From Albula goreensis (Eukaryota > Chordata > Actinopteri > Albuliformes > Albulidae): DNA of 64,000 nt. The translations under genes and the position numbers were made by a program. Below, one piece after another: positions 35,670 through 49,600 of this stretch. Numbering within the stretch: the first letter of the stretch is position 1; each line of letters starts with the position of its first letter. The notes under the pieces were generated by a model that was not told where the DNA came from, made no database searches, and was given only the letters and a program-made list of their open reading frames with translations. The stretch spans positions 4,159,001 to 4,223,000 of the forward strand of contig CM040750.1 in assembly GCA_022829145.1 (NCBI GenBank). The letters run 5' to 3'.

Positions 35670-37411
35670 CCTATTAACACAATATTGATCTGATGCAGAA
35701 TGAACACTAATTGTGGAATGGAGAACTTCATTGATGTGATTTGTGAAAACCTTGGAGGTTTGACTAGTATTGTGATCACTTTCCCCCGTTTACTCAGACA
35801 AGAAGGGTATAAATTCTGAGGAGTGTGATTTCATTGATTATGAAAAGAAGTCAATTACCAGTGTATTTGACAACTATATACCATATACAGTGAAGAATAT
35901 ATGCTCAAATGTAAGGTATTTACAATGTATACCAATCTTTGTCAAAGGGAACTGAGAATTTGAAGGCAACAGGGAACTAATTGCACTGTAAATATTTTTA
36001 TTTTTAGTTAAGCTTAGTTCAAAATACAGTTTAAAATGTATGAACTACAATAAACATGTTTGTAGCAAAATACAAATCATTCATGTCCCTGAAAACAGGC
36101 TAGAAATGGAAAAGCATGCTTGTCATGATAGTCATTTCTGGAGTTTAGTAACTGTTTAAATTTGTAATTCCATGTGAAAACACAGTCACTGTTAACACAC
36201 TTCAGTTAAGTTAAAGATGAATGGCTAAGCTTTGCCTCACAACCATAAGCATTTCAAGATTAGGCATTTCTTTTTCAAAATTAATCTGAATACTCAGGTC
36301 AAAGAACAGAACTGATAGATCTTCCTAAAACCTGAAATCATTTTTCCAGTTTTGTAGTATGACATATTTTCTGTATTTATCTGGCTGAGAAGATTATCAG
36401 GAATGGACCCAAGTTACAAGGAATTTGTTTTCTGGAATATTTTTTTCTAAGATCACAGAAATAAGGCACATCAAAGTAAAGTGCAAAACAAGTCACTCCA
36501 GCCAACACTTGAAGAAGCATTCTGGACACAGAGGAAATTAGAGGAACCATTCATTTTAATTTCTTCTAAGCCAGACAGTGCAATGCAGAATCATATTCTA
36601 CTCTAATGTCTTGTAAGCCAAATGTTTTCTGCTCCTAGCTTTTGATGCCTTTCTGGACAGCACCTTTGACACATACACAGAGTTAAACCTTAATATTTGG
36701 AAATGGCCAAAATTTTGCATGTGCATAGCAGCTGTATCAAAAAGCACCCTCAAAAATAAGATGCAATCCTAACAACAATTACCATACATGTCAATAATGG
36801 TAGTTGAATGGAGTATCAGAGTATTAAGTAAGGGCAGTTTCATAATCTTAAAGTGAATCTTTGCCATATATTCGGATTTAACAGTTTAGTTACAATATAC
36901 AAACATGTGGCAGAGAATGATTGAAAATCTTGCTAACAAATGGAAGACTCAAATTTTTAATTACTTCAAAGTTACCCTGAATCAAATAGCATTGCAACAT
37001 ATAAACAATTCTCCATTAAGAATCTGATGCTGTTAGAAACAGTTGGTTAATTGGCTAAGCGAGTTTGACTAGTCTTTAAGCAGTGTTTGGGCCCAGACAT
37101 GGGCTCTTTCACTTTTACCATCTCACTTGGGAGGATTCCTTGGCTCGACCCATCAACAACCCCTTGCCATCTTCTTCCCCATCACGCACCAGTTCTTGTT
37201 GCGATTAAGAAATGAATAACAACAATAGTAATCACGATCACTATTATTATTTGAGGGGCCAAATCCATTTAAATCTGGTATTAAACAGAACTTCTCTGGG
37301 ATACGTTTATCTCTTAAGAGGAACAACGGCATACTGTAATTGTGACTTCACAGCTGACACAGTGAATATGGGCTGGGTGTTATGGTTTTGGGACCTTGGG
37401 GAAGCAAAGCC

Positions 37412-37611
37412 TTAGCCATTGCAGAGGCTGCCATCCCCAGTTCGCTGAGCTCGGGCCTGCACCAGTTCACGTGATGCCTTCTTGCGATCCTTAGCCAGGT
37501 CCAGGAAACACATGAAGTCAATGAAACAGGTGGTCAGGTTGAGTTTGGAGCCAAACTCGCTGGTCGAGTAGTCGTAAGGGAACGTGTGGTGGTAGTTATG
37601 AAATCCTTCCC
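37412..37611 (-). CDS. scd: scd last exon (coding part)
   Basis: Encodes [20 protein letters not shown], then [20 protein letters not shown], and ends [11 protein letters not shown] plus TAA. It holds the third His box FHNYHH and the cytosolic tail. The acceptor is TTTCAG|GGGAAG. Family members usually have Trp where Ser occurs in FGSKLN, and Gly where Asp occurs in FLDLA. Confidence 0.95.
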
Positions 37612-40600
37612 CTGAAACAAAGGCAACTTTAAAAATCAATCCTTTTGGCTTAAAGGTGAATTACACAGAATAAAATAATAAAATTAGAAACATTTACATC
37701 CTATAAATCAGCTTAAAAAGAAAATGTTTTATTTACCAAGATTTCAAATGACTAAAAGGTCATTAACTAAAATAAAGTTATGTAATGTCATGTCATGGTA
37801 AACTTTGGGTGACTCCTCTCAAACTGAGAAGTTCTAATGTATAAAAATACTACGTATTTTACATAACAGACTAACATATTTAAAGACACCACACACTATT
37901 TCCTAAAAATGTATGTGGTAACTGTATGTGATAAAACTGTAGGTATCGTCACAAGTGGCATTTACGGGGTCCAATGCAAAATATGAACTTCATTGGGCAC
38001 TTTTCACTTGCTACAGCACCACCTTTTGATGAATTTACACCATAATTTGGTTAATCCTGATGTCCTGTGCTAATTCTCAAGTTTTTTCATGATTTGACAT
38101 TGCATATAAGAGGTCGATGTCATTATATCTATAGTAGCAACACCCACAAAATCCATTGAATCATATTTCAGAAACGATGATCACCACTAGCCAATCAAAT
38201 CTCAGTCACTCATTGCAATACTGCACTTCATCTCCTTCACTTGCCATTGAAAAAAACTGACCGGAACATAATACTCCTCTCTCTCACTGATATTACAACT
38301 AATAATTAATCAAGCTAACATCAAAATACATATTAATACATTTAAAAAATTTTATCTCCTGAATTCATCCAAAGCATTTATTTTTAAGAAAATATTGCTC
38401 TACATAACAGTAACAGTGTCCTCCATGTTTGGGGAAAAAGTCATTTTTTTCTTGAACTGGCTCTGTACTGTACAATTTTAGATTTGTAATCAGGTGAATA
38501 ATAATGCAGATTGTCAGCTTTTATTAAAGGGTATTTTTTACGGACTTCTGGTAGAGCGAGCACCCAAGATGGCAGCAGCGTAGGGGAATCCTCTGCTAAG
38601 CCATTCACCATACCCTCTCCTTAAAATAATCATTGCCATACTCTAAACACAGAAAATAAGCAAGCGGAGGATTGTATCTTCATACTAATATGCAACAAGT
38701 CCAGAAAACCCTTACACAGAACGGTTTGAGAAGTCTTACTCGACAGACTCACAAAGACACAGAGAACATGGCGGCGACTCCAGACGTATCACAAACGGAT
38801 ACTGCAGCAGAGCTAACGAGCATTAAAACGTTGCTGCATGGCATTGCATCCGATATGAGCGGGCTAAAGTCTGGCATGGATGCAGTCCAATCAGCGGTGG
38901 AGAAGCTGGGAGCTCGACTGACTGAAGCTGAGACTCAAATTTCACTCCTGGAAGATCAAGGCCAAAGCCGGGGAGCCGCGGTGGATACGGCAGTCAAAAT
39001 CATTGCCCAACTCCAGGAGAAAATAATTTACCTCAAAGACGCCGGTCACCATAATAATGTTTGTATAGTTGGAATAGTGGAAGGTGACGAAGGACAAGAC
39101 AATGCAAAGGTTTGTGTAGAAGCTTCTCACTGAGGCACTGGGTATTGAAGTGAGTCCAGAGTTCGAAATTGAGTGCACCCATAGAGCAGGTAAGCGGGGC
39201 AACAGAGAATGGCATGTCCTGGTACGTTTCCTGAGGTTCAGAGCCAGAGAAGCAGTGCTGCGGGCGGCCTGGAAGAAGGAGCATGTGAAGTGGTTATCTT
39301 TCTTCCAGGATGTCTCACAGGACATTATTCAGAGGTGCAATAAGTTTGATGAGGTGAAAAAGCGGCTGAAGGAGAAGGGGCTGAGATACACCATGTTATA
39401 ACTGGCCATGCTGAGAGTTGTGGCCGACAATAGTTAAGCCATTGCAATATTGCTGTGGGAAAGATCAATAATTGTAAAATGACAGCGGGGATATTATTTT
39501 GAAGTGGGTCAGACGCAATTAGTGAGTTTTACCCATATTTCATTTTTTCTGGACTGGAATATAAGTTAAAGATTTTAAATTGGAGCATGTTGTAAGGACA
39601 GGATATACTTTAAAGGGGTGATGAATGACAATTGTTTCGTTAATGCAAGTGCAAAGACTACCTGTCACTATGATCCTCATTTACAGAGAAGGTGACTATT
39701 TATAAGATGACCCTTTTGTTTATGTTTTTTACTGGGGTGGTGACAGTGACAATATTTTGATATTTCTACTAGGATTTAGATTTTGAATTTACTTGGGTGC
39801 TTGTGCAAAGCACTTAAGCAGTTAAGGTCTGTATAAGGTAACAGGTGAGTTTATGGGGGGGGCAGGATCGGTGTTTGGTGGGTTGGGACTTTGGAGGTTC
39901 ACGGACATACTATTCTATTGCTTTGGTTTAGAAGGTTATTGAGAACCATCCTGTTTCTCAACGGTTCTCATATGTGTGTTTTAGTTGGTCTGTGTTCATA
40001 TTTTTATGTTTGTTTCATATGTACATGTTTCTTACACAGGGAGATATCAAGCTCAGGTCTTTGCCCACATGGTTTCACCTTCGCTCGCATATATATCAAG
40101 ATTAGACAAGATGGCTGAGAATAAAGTAGCAGAAATGTTATTTTAACATGGCAGACATGCTTAAGGTACTATCATGGAATATTAAAGGGGCAAATCTTGC
40201 TATTTAGAGGAAGAAACTTCTGTATCTAAAGTAAAAGAATGTAGACCTATGCTTTTTGCAGGAGACTCATTTAGACAATGAGGAGTCAACAAAGTTACAA
40301 AGGAATTGGGTTGGTAAAATATTTTATAGTGCCTGTTCATCGAAACAGCGAGGCACCTGTATCCTGATTTGTGAAAATTTAAACATCACTATCCATAAAC
40401 AGCTCTTGGACAGGGAAGGCAGGTGGGTTGCTATAATTGTAGACTTGTTTGACAGCAGATGCCCTCTTATTAATATTTATGCACCAAATATAGACTCTTT
40501 TTTTTTCTGACATTCGCAATGTTGTGAAACAATTGGGGAGCACATATGTAATTATTATGGGGGATTTCAATCAGGTGATAGACCCGGCCCTATACAAATC

Positions 40601-43600
40601 AAATGTCCCTAATGCAAGATTAATACATAAATCCCAAGCAGCCATTCATGTTTTGAAAGGAGAGCTGGGACTAGTTGACATTTGGAGGATTCTACATTCC
40701 CAAGATAGGGAGTACACTGTACTCAAACCCACATTCTTCATATTCAAGGACAGACTAGTGAGTACAACTATTAATGCCTCAATTGGTAATATTGTATTAT
40801 CACATCACGCCCCAGTCAAAGTGGTGTTAGGTTTTGGGTCTTTATCCGAGATCCCTAGAAGCTGTTGGAGACTTAACACCTCTTTACTCCAAAGTGAAAA
40901 ATCCCGTTTAGAATGGGATGCGTTTAAAGCCTGCTTGAGGGGTCGCTTGATACAACATAGCTCTTATTTGAAAAAACAAACTACTATTCGACTACTTGAA
41001 TTGCAGAAAGAAATTAAAGATCTTGAAAAAATATATGCATATGTGGGGACTACTGAACTGCGTTTCCCATAATACATAGTAATAGTATTCCTCGAACTCC
41101 TGTGTAAGGAATACTATAACAAATCCCTACACATACCAGCTGAATCCAGCAGTTTTCTCACAGTTAAGCAAATTGAAATTGGAATTTAACTCTATTCTAC
41201 AGAAGAAGGCAGATTTTGCACTATTTCAGTGTAGACAGAGGTACTATGAGCAAGGAGAAGCGGCAGGGAGGTTTCTGGCCCAGAGAGCAAAGCAACAGTA
41301 CAATCATAGTTTAATAGCCTCTGTGGAGAATGAAAATGGGACCATAGTGACAGACGGGGGAGATCAAAGAAGCATTCAGGGTATTTTATTAAAAATTGTA
41401 TTCATCATAAGGTATGACAGACCAGAAGGATAAAGACAAGTTCCTGTCCCAGGTGCACCTGCCGAACCCTATCTGAGGAAAAATAAAAGGAAATTGGGGG
41501 AGATGTCACATTAGAGGAGGTTCAACATGCTATAAGAAAAATGAGTTCTGGGAAGTCCCCTGGGGATGATGGACTTCCGACAGATTTTTACAAAGAATTT
41601 GTGGACCTCGTAGTACCCAGATTAGTGATAGTATTCTGGGATGCAGTTAAAAAGGGTAGTATGCCAGAAAGTATGCAATCTGTGATAATAACAAAACGGC
41701 AAGAATACACAGCAATGTGGAATTTATCATCCAGTTTCTTTAATAAATGTAGATGCCAAAATACTGGCTAAGATACTGGCTACAAGGTTGTAGACGCATC
41801 TGCCCAGTCTTATTCACTCAGATCAAGTGGGTTTTATTAGTGGACGGTCTTCTGCAGATAATGTTCATAGGTTACTTCATTTGATTTGGCAGGTGAGAAA
41901 TAGCCCTAAACCCACAGTTGCTTTCTCTCTCAACGCTTAGAAAGCGTTCCATAGAGTTGAATGGAGGTACTTGTTCAGAACGCTACACAGGTTTGGATTA
42001 GTCTCCTCATTTGTAAAGTGGGTTAAACTTTTGTATTGTAACCCGAAGGCCTCAGCATTAACAAATGGGAATGTGATCCCGTGTTTCCCCCTTCATCGGG
42101 GTACAAGGCAGGGCTGCCCCTTGAGCCCCCTAATTTTTGCATTGGCATTACAACCCTTGGCAGCTGCCATCAGAAATAATACAAATATCAAGGGCATCCA
42201 AGCTGGGAAAATAGAGCACAAATTACTTTTGTACACGGACGATGTTCTGTTACTGACCATTAATCCAGAAACAGCTGTCCCTCAAAATTTCTCTTTGATT
42301 GTGTACCTTCGCTCTTATTTCAGGCTACGAAATACATTGGGGAAAATCAGAAGCAATGCCCTTGTTTAGGCTCTGCCCACCAAGTGTTAGACTGAACTGG
42401 TAGTTCCAGTGGCTTCCTTCAGGTCTAGTGTATTTGGGGATAAAGCTTGCAAGGGAAACCTGGCAAACATCACATTGTCTTACTAGGCTTAACCCATCCT
42501 TTACTAAGAAATCATCTCTCTGGCATAACAAACTATTGAAAGTGGGTAAAAGAACTCGAAGTCGTGGGTTGAGGCAGAGATTATCTTCATTTGAGATGTT
42601 TTTGAAGATGATAATTTTATGTCTTTTGAACAATTGGCAACTAATTACAGAGTCCCTAACCAGGACTTTTGGAAATATCTGCAATTAAGAAGCTGTATAA
42701 TGTCTGCACAGTGAAAACTCCCCCCACTACCTCAAACAGAGTTACAAAAACTAGTACAAGGCAACCAGTTGGCTAAGGGTGGGGCATCCAAGTGTTATAG
42801 CCTCATGAGGCAATCTCACCCACCAAAACTTGAGGGTCTTAAGAGGGCTCGGAAGGAAGATTTACAGAGCCGGATAACTATGGAGAAATAGGAGGAAATA
42901 ATCAGGTCCTGGTGTAGGATATCAAGAGAAACACAGAGTTGCTTAATTACGTATAAAATCATACATAGGACTTATTGGACTCCTTGTAAGATGGAAAGAC
43001 TAAAGCTTTGTGAATCGGATGTGTGCTGGAGATATGTGAGGAGCAGGGGAACACTTTTACACATGCTGTATGAGTGTAAAATGACACAGAACCTATGGAA
43101 AAATGTAATATTACTCATCAACAAAGCACTCAGGACAGAATTATCGCAGATCCCTGCTCTTTGTATTTCGGGCATAGTAACCGAAGGGGTGAGGTTATCA
43201 TGCCAGCAGATTCTATGATATAGGATGGCCCTTACTATGGGTTGTAGGGTTGTTGTCAGTCACTCGAAATCAAAAAATATCATTCCATTTAACGAACTGA
43301 TGGGGGAAATGACCAAAATAGCCAGCTATGAACAGCTGATTTTTAGGCTGAACAACAAGGAGGAAGTATTTTTGAATATGTGGGGTCCCTACATGAATAT
43401 GATAATGAATGGTTGATAGGAGAAATGCTGTTGATGGATTTTCTTGTAAATGATACGTTATGTTTTGATTGTGACAAATGTCTGATAACAAAAGGATTGT
43501 GAGAGTGAAGGAGACCAGAGAGATCCTGAAAATGTTTACCCTGTTTATGTAGATATATATGTATTTGTATTTTTATTTTAGGATTAGTTTATTTAACTGT

Positions 43601-46600
43601 TTTTTGTGTGTATTTTGCATCAGAACTTTTGTAGTTGTTTTTGTTCAAAAACAATAAAAAGTGAATTACAAAAAAGGGTATTTTTTATATCACTGCACTT
43701 TTCCTAAATAGCACCCCCAAATCCATGGTGCCATAAGGTTTGGAGCATAGTTATATCAACTACAGCAAAGTAGTTATGTGTGAAATATCCATTGCATGCA
43801 ATGACTGCTTTAAGTCTGTGACTCACAGACATTACCAAGTACTGAGTGATTCTCTGTCAGGCCTTTACTGCAGCCATCTTAAGCTTGCCCTTGTTTCAGG
43901 GGCTAGTTGTCTTAAATTTTCAATTATTGAAATACTTATTCAGGTGTATTCAGATCAGGTGACTGACTTACCCAGTCAAGAATTTTCAAGTTTTTGACTG
44001 ACCTTTGCTGATTTTGCAGTATGTTTTGGATGAGTTTGGTGGCGTTTGTTTAGTTGGTTGAACTTGAGCGGATACAATGTTTCTGTACACTTCTGAATTC
44101 ATTATGCTTTTTCTATCAGTAGTTACAACATCACTGAGTTCCTGTGGCAGTCATACATGCCCAAACCACAACTCCCCTATGCTTTGGATCTTGGGCACTT
44201 TGTTTTGGCCTCCACTGTTTTGTCTTGCTATAACTCTAATACTGAAATGAATCTTGGTCTCTTCCATCCACAAAACCTTTTTCCAAGACTTCAGGCTCTT
44301 TTATGTTTCTCTTGGCCATCCTGTTTTTGTAGGTAACTAGTGGTCTGCATCTTGCCTCTGCATTTCTGTTCGATCTTCTGCTTACAGTAGTCAAGAAAAA
44401 AATTTGCCTTTGTTCCAAATGTTAAGGACAGCCCTGTGAGCTTAAATTTCATGAGAACCCAGGTCCAAGGCTCATACTTCTCTCCTAATGTGAGCCTTGT
44501 GGAAACCGTGCAGCTCTGGGTAATGCATCTCATGGGAAGGTGTAACATATCCAAACCAATCCCAATAAAATCTAAGGTCAAGACCACATATTTATGGGTG
44601 AAGGCTGCATGCATGCACACACACACTTTGAAGGTAGTTGGAATAGCAATAAGAAAACATTAAGAAAAAAGTACCCTGGCTTGAATACAAAAAGGCTGTT
44701 GGCAACAATAACCACAGTACACAATTCATTATTGTATGAACTAATCACAAAATATTGATGGGTAACAACAACTCCTCCAAGGGCAAGGCTGGTTCCTGAT
44801 TAAAGTGTAGGTAAGTTCAATTCATGATCAGTTCATAACCATATTATTTAGGGAATTTGTGCCATATAAAATGCATGTATTACATATGAGTCATTTATTG
44901 TGATGCAGTTTCAAGATTTATAAATCTAGGCATATGACCCTTTTCCTTTTATGGGTTTTATGAGTACTCTCCTAAGTTTCTCATTTTTCACAAGCATTTA
45001 ACATTTTTATGTCACTGAAATAGACAGGCATGTGAACTATATCAACAATACTGAGAGAAATATTGTGTCTACTCCAATAGCATGACAATGTAAATTAAGG
45101 CAGGCTGGGGTAATACCATACCTATGGCACTGAAAGTGACAAACTTATTCTCTCGGGGGTGGATGTTGATGTCATATGGCCTGTTGCCCCACATGTGGGC
45201 AGCACTGTTCACCAGCCAGGTGGCATTCAGCACGATGGTGTACCTCAGCAACCCAGGAATGAAGTATCCCACCCAGAGAGACTCCCCCCACAGATACCAG
45301 GGCACCAGCATGGGGATACCAAAGCACATCACCACTACGGATGACTTGTAATATCTGCAAATAAGCACATAGTTTACATTGGTTATTCTGCTGTTTGACA
45401 ATGCGCAGCATTGTCTCTAAAAAGTAAGAACTAAAAATCTAAGACATACCACCACACATTTTTACTATACAGTACTAATAGTAAATAAAAATGTATTTTA
45501 TTTATTTTCTATTTATTTTTATCATGTAAATACAGACATTTTATGGTGACCGATACAATTAAAGCGCAGCTAAGCTTTGGTATTTTACAAACCACCAAAA
45601 CCAAAACATAAAGTTAAAAAAGTTAAAATTTCCCACTCATTTAAACAACTGAGAAAGAAAGAAATGAAAGAAGTAGTCAAAAAGTCAATGGCTCTCCAAG
45701 CAGATGTGCTGGTTTTCAAAAAATTTCCATTTTAATCAATACTCTAGTTCCTTTAGCCGTGTCATTGCAATAACTGCTTGATGCCTTAACATTTTTAATT
45801 CAGAAACTCTGAATTTCAGCCTTAAAGTGAAACACATAACAAAGACTTATAGGAAAAAACACAGTGACGTGGGAGCAATACTTACTTTTTCTGAAACATT
45901 ACTACTTTATCAGCCTTTAAATCGGCCAATTCCAGTTTCCTCCCCCTCTCAATGACATCAGGGTGCTTCCGCACTAACAACCAGCCGATGTGAGCAAAGA
46001 AGAATCCTCGGACTGCATTGTGTGGGTCAGCATCAGTCTCAGAGTACTTGTGGTGGACTCTGTGGTCCCGTGCCCACTCATAGATGTCATTCTGCCAACA
46101 CAGCCAGGGAGAAGTCACATCTGCTGTGCAGTATAGTTACATTTAACATTAGGCACAGGCTTTACAAAACAATTTTAATGCATAGTACTTCATTAAACTT
46201 CAGGGATATCCCTGTATAGATATGATTTTCAAAATGCAGTAAGGACTGCCTGAGGGCCCTGACCAGCATTAAGTCACATCAGGCCATTGTATTAAGTCAG
46301 TTATTGTCCTGATCAGGCCAGTGGTAAAATGAATAGTATTTTTATTTTAACACATTACTTATTTTAAAAGCCTTCATCAACTCCTAAAACAATTACATTA
46401 CACACAGCCTTATGTTATTGAAACAGCCAGGTTGGCATTACATCAAGCTACTGCTTAAGCCAAACAACCCTGACTGATATTTACAAATTTGTCAATGTTA
46501 CTACTCTTAGGGTTTTCATCTAAAAGTGTGAATTTCAGAAAATCAGGAGATTAACTAGCTAGTTAACAGTGAGTGAAAACGCAACAGATTAGTTAAAGTT

Positions 46601-49600
46601 CATAAATGTTATATTACAGACGTTTTCTTATTTTTTTACAACACCCAGAAAAATAAAGAAATATTTCTATTTCCCAGAAACATGCTCTGATGTCACATCT
46701 ACTGTAGGGTTTAAAAATCTGAGACCACATTCCCAGTCACTTGAATGGGAAAGTGGTCTCAGACTTTTGGACTCTATTGTTAGTGCCTCATGACATGCAC
46801 AAAACAAGGGAGCCAGAATGTTCTGATAGCCCTTTGCATCATCTATGTTCCCTATGAAGCTAAGTAAGTTAGCTGGCTAATTTTGGTTAACATGGTGAAG
46901 TGAAAACATTTAGGTGGCAATGGGCAGATATTCATTTGATTTCATTATGTATTTTAAACATAGTCAATTAAGAGCTAGTTAAAGTTGTCTAATCATCTTC
47001 ATACGATTTACCAAAGTTTGCCGGATAATCAGTGAACCTACTTCGTACTCATGTTAGTTCATTATAGGTTAGAATGTGCATACCCGTCTGTTGGAAAGTG
47101 TACATTATATTTACCATTGAGATTAGATGACTCATAATTACCTAGTAAAATGAAATCTGAAGTACATTTAACTGTAAAAGTTACTAGCCTATGAGGTATG
47201 ACATCTCTAAAAGACTTCAGATATGCTTGTTTACTTTGAACAAACGTGGGTGCTCTGTTAAAATCATCTAATTAAGCTGCAAATTGTTGACAAGATAATT
47301 CTTATATTTAAAATAATAATGATGATTCTTAAAATTGTGGAATGTCTGGTAACATCTTCACTCCCATATTCTATATATCTACGATTAATGCTGCATGCAA
47401 ATGAATGTTACTGTACTTGTCCTATATAATAAATGTGCAAATCTGGTAGAGCGAAACCTTGATAATATTATCCAAAACACTGATAGGTCGGGGGGGGGGA
47501 GCATATTGTCACCAGTATGCACCACATCTCACATGTATAGAGTTTCTAGGTAAAAGAAATCAATTAACCAATGAAGTATGCAAATCCTTTTACCTTTGTG
47601 ATTGAAATCATTTCATAAGGTAAAGTGAAATGGTCACGTTCACAATGAGTGTATTGTACTTCATGCCATGGGAAGAAATGTATACTTTCCTGGACAGTTA
47701 AGACAATTTCAGGACAATCTCAGGAAATCCAGGACAGGTGGCAACCCTTATGAAACTACAGACGTTTTTGTCAATCTGCTGATGTAGCTACAACTTTAAT
47801 ATCAGTCAGGGACATTTGGAAACACAAGGCTGGACAGCAAGAGTTAGCCATTTAGGGTTCGCATTGCCCTTGGGAAGAAATTGTCCATGAGTCTGGTGGT
47901 CCTGGACTTGATGCTCCGATACCTTTTTCCACATGGTAGCTGCTGAGAAATGTGTTGGATGGCTAGAGTCAATTATTGAGAGAGCTTTTGTCCTGCAGCA
48001 CTTATTGGATAGGTGTTCCATAGAGGGGAGGTCTTCACCAATGACACGCTGGGCTGACCGCATCACCCACTGAAGTGTTGCCATGCCAGGCAGTGCTGCA
48101 GCCAGTTAGGAAACTTTCTACAGTACAGCTGTAGAAATTCCTCAGGATGTTAGAATGCATGCCAAACCTTTTCAACCTCTTTAGGAAGTAGAGTCTCTGT
48201 TGAGCCATGTACCATTACCATGATGTTGGCGTGGGTGTCCCAAGACAGGTCTTCAGTGATATGGGTGCCGAGGAATTTGAAAGCTAACCCTCTCTACAGC
48301 CATGTTATTGATCCTAATGGGGAGATCGTCACCCTTCAGCCACCTGTAGTATACGATTACTTCCTTGGTCTTTTTGACATTTAGGTTGAGCTTGTTTCCC
48401 TGGCATCATCCCGCCAAAGCTCTCACCTCTGCACGATAGGCCATCTCATCCCTGCCCTGGGTTAAGCCAACCACTGTGGTGTCATCAGCAAAAATTGGTA
48501 TGGGTATCCAGGGAATAAAGGAGAGGGTTACAAACACAGCCCTGGGGGGCACCGGTGTGGAGCACCTGTGATGTTAAGGTGCTATTACCCATTTTCACAA
48601 CCTGAGGATGGCCTGACAGGAAGTTGTGGATCTAACTGCACAGTGTGTTGCTCAGCCCCAGCTCTTTCAATTTGATGACTAGCCTAGCTAGAAAGATAGT
48701 GTTATAATCCACAAACAGCATCCTGACATAGGTGTTCTTCTTCTCTAGATGTGTCAGGATATTGACATGAGACAGGATTGATGAACCTCTCTCATTTCAA
48801 GTCAACAATCTGCTATCGTAAGGGATTGATGTAATATTTATAAGATATCCAACATTAGTTACAGTCGGTTGCATTTGTAGATAGCTTCGATTCAATAAGT
48901 GGGTTTACGTTAACAGGGATCTGAAAGCTAGTGGTAACGTTATCAACTTGCCAACAATTTTTTGGGGAACAATCGTTTTGGGCCAGCTAACACAACAGTT
49001 CTGCACTTGTGTGCATGTCTCTCTCCGTCTGCGCATGCGTGTGTGTGACATCAAGCTAACTTGGCACAGTGTTTAATGAGAGATAGTAGTGGATTCACAG
49101 AACAGAATCTCCACTCTACCACATTGTTGTAACCTCTAGTCACATGATATGAACAGGCTATGGATAAATTTATATATAAAATAAAATTATTTTTTATGTG
49201 TTTTATGTGATTGATGACTTAGATTATCTATTTGGCTTGTAGTCTGCTAAAAATTTGGGAAGATGGTAAAAAAGTTAGTTTCAAGCCATGCAACTCTCAT
49301 GCAACCTGCCATAAACATTTTCCTACATTTCCTCAGTCACCATCATCTTTTCTAAATGTTAACACATCTCTCTTATCCTAAATGACAGCAAATCTAATCT
49401 AAAACCATTACTGGCTAGCTTTAAATATATATTATGTTACAATGTATAGAATAATGCAGTTGAATGACTTCGCTTCTGACATACTGTACCCCGCTCACCC
49501 TTAAAAACCAGTCATGTTCTGAATCCTACAGCATAACCCAATGTAACATATTACTGGCTAAGATAACCATGTATACTATGTTCATTGGGACCAAAAACAA

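Larger units (their letters stand above)
38541..43672 (+). mobile_element. Full-length L1-like LINE in scd intron 5 (antisense to scd)
   Basis: The element is flanked by a 15-bp target duplication, AAAGGGTATTTTTTA, at 38526-38540 and 43673-43687. It starts near GAGCGAGCACCCAAGATGG and ends in an A-rich tail after an AATAAA at about 43652. Order: 5' region, ORF1 (38768-39401), a 0.7-kb spacer, ORF2 (40148 to about 43416), 3' region. A truncated relative lies at 13540-17192 on the other strand. Both ORFs carry stops and frame changes, so it cannot move on its own. The exact duplication nevertheless argues for a modest age. Confidence 0.93.
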
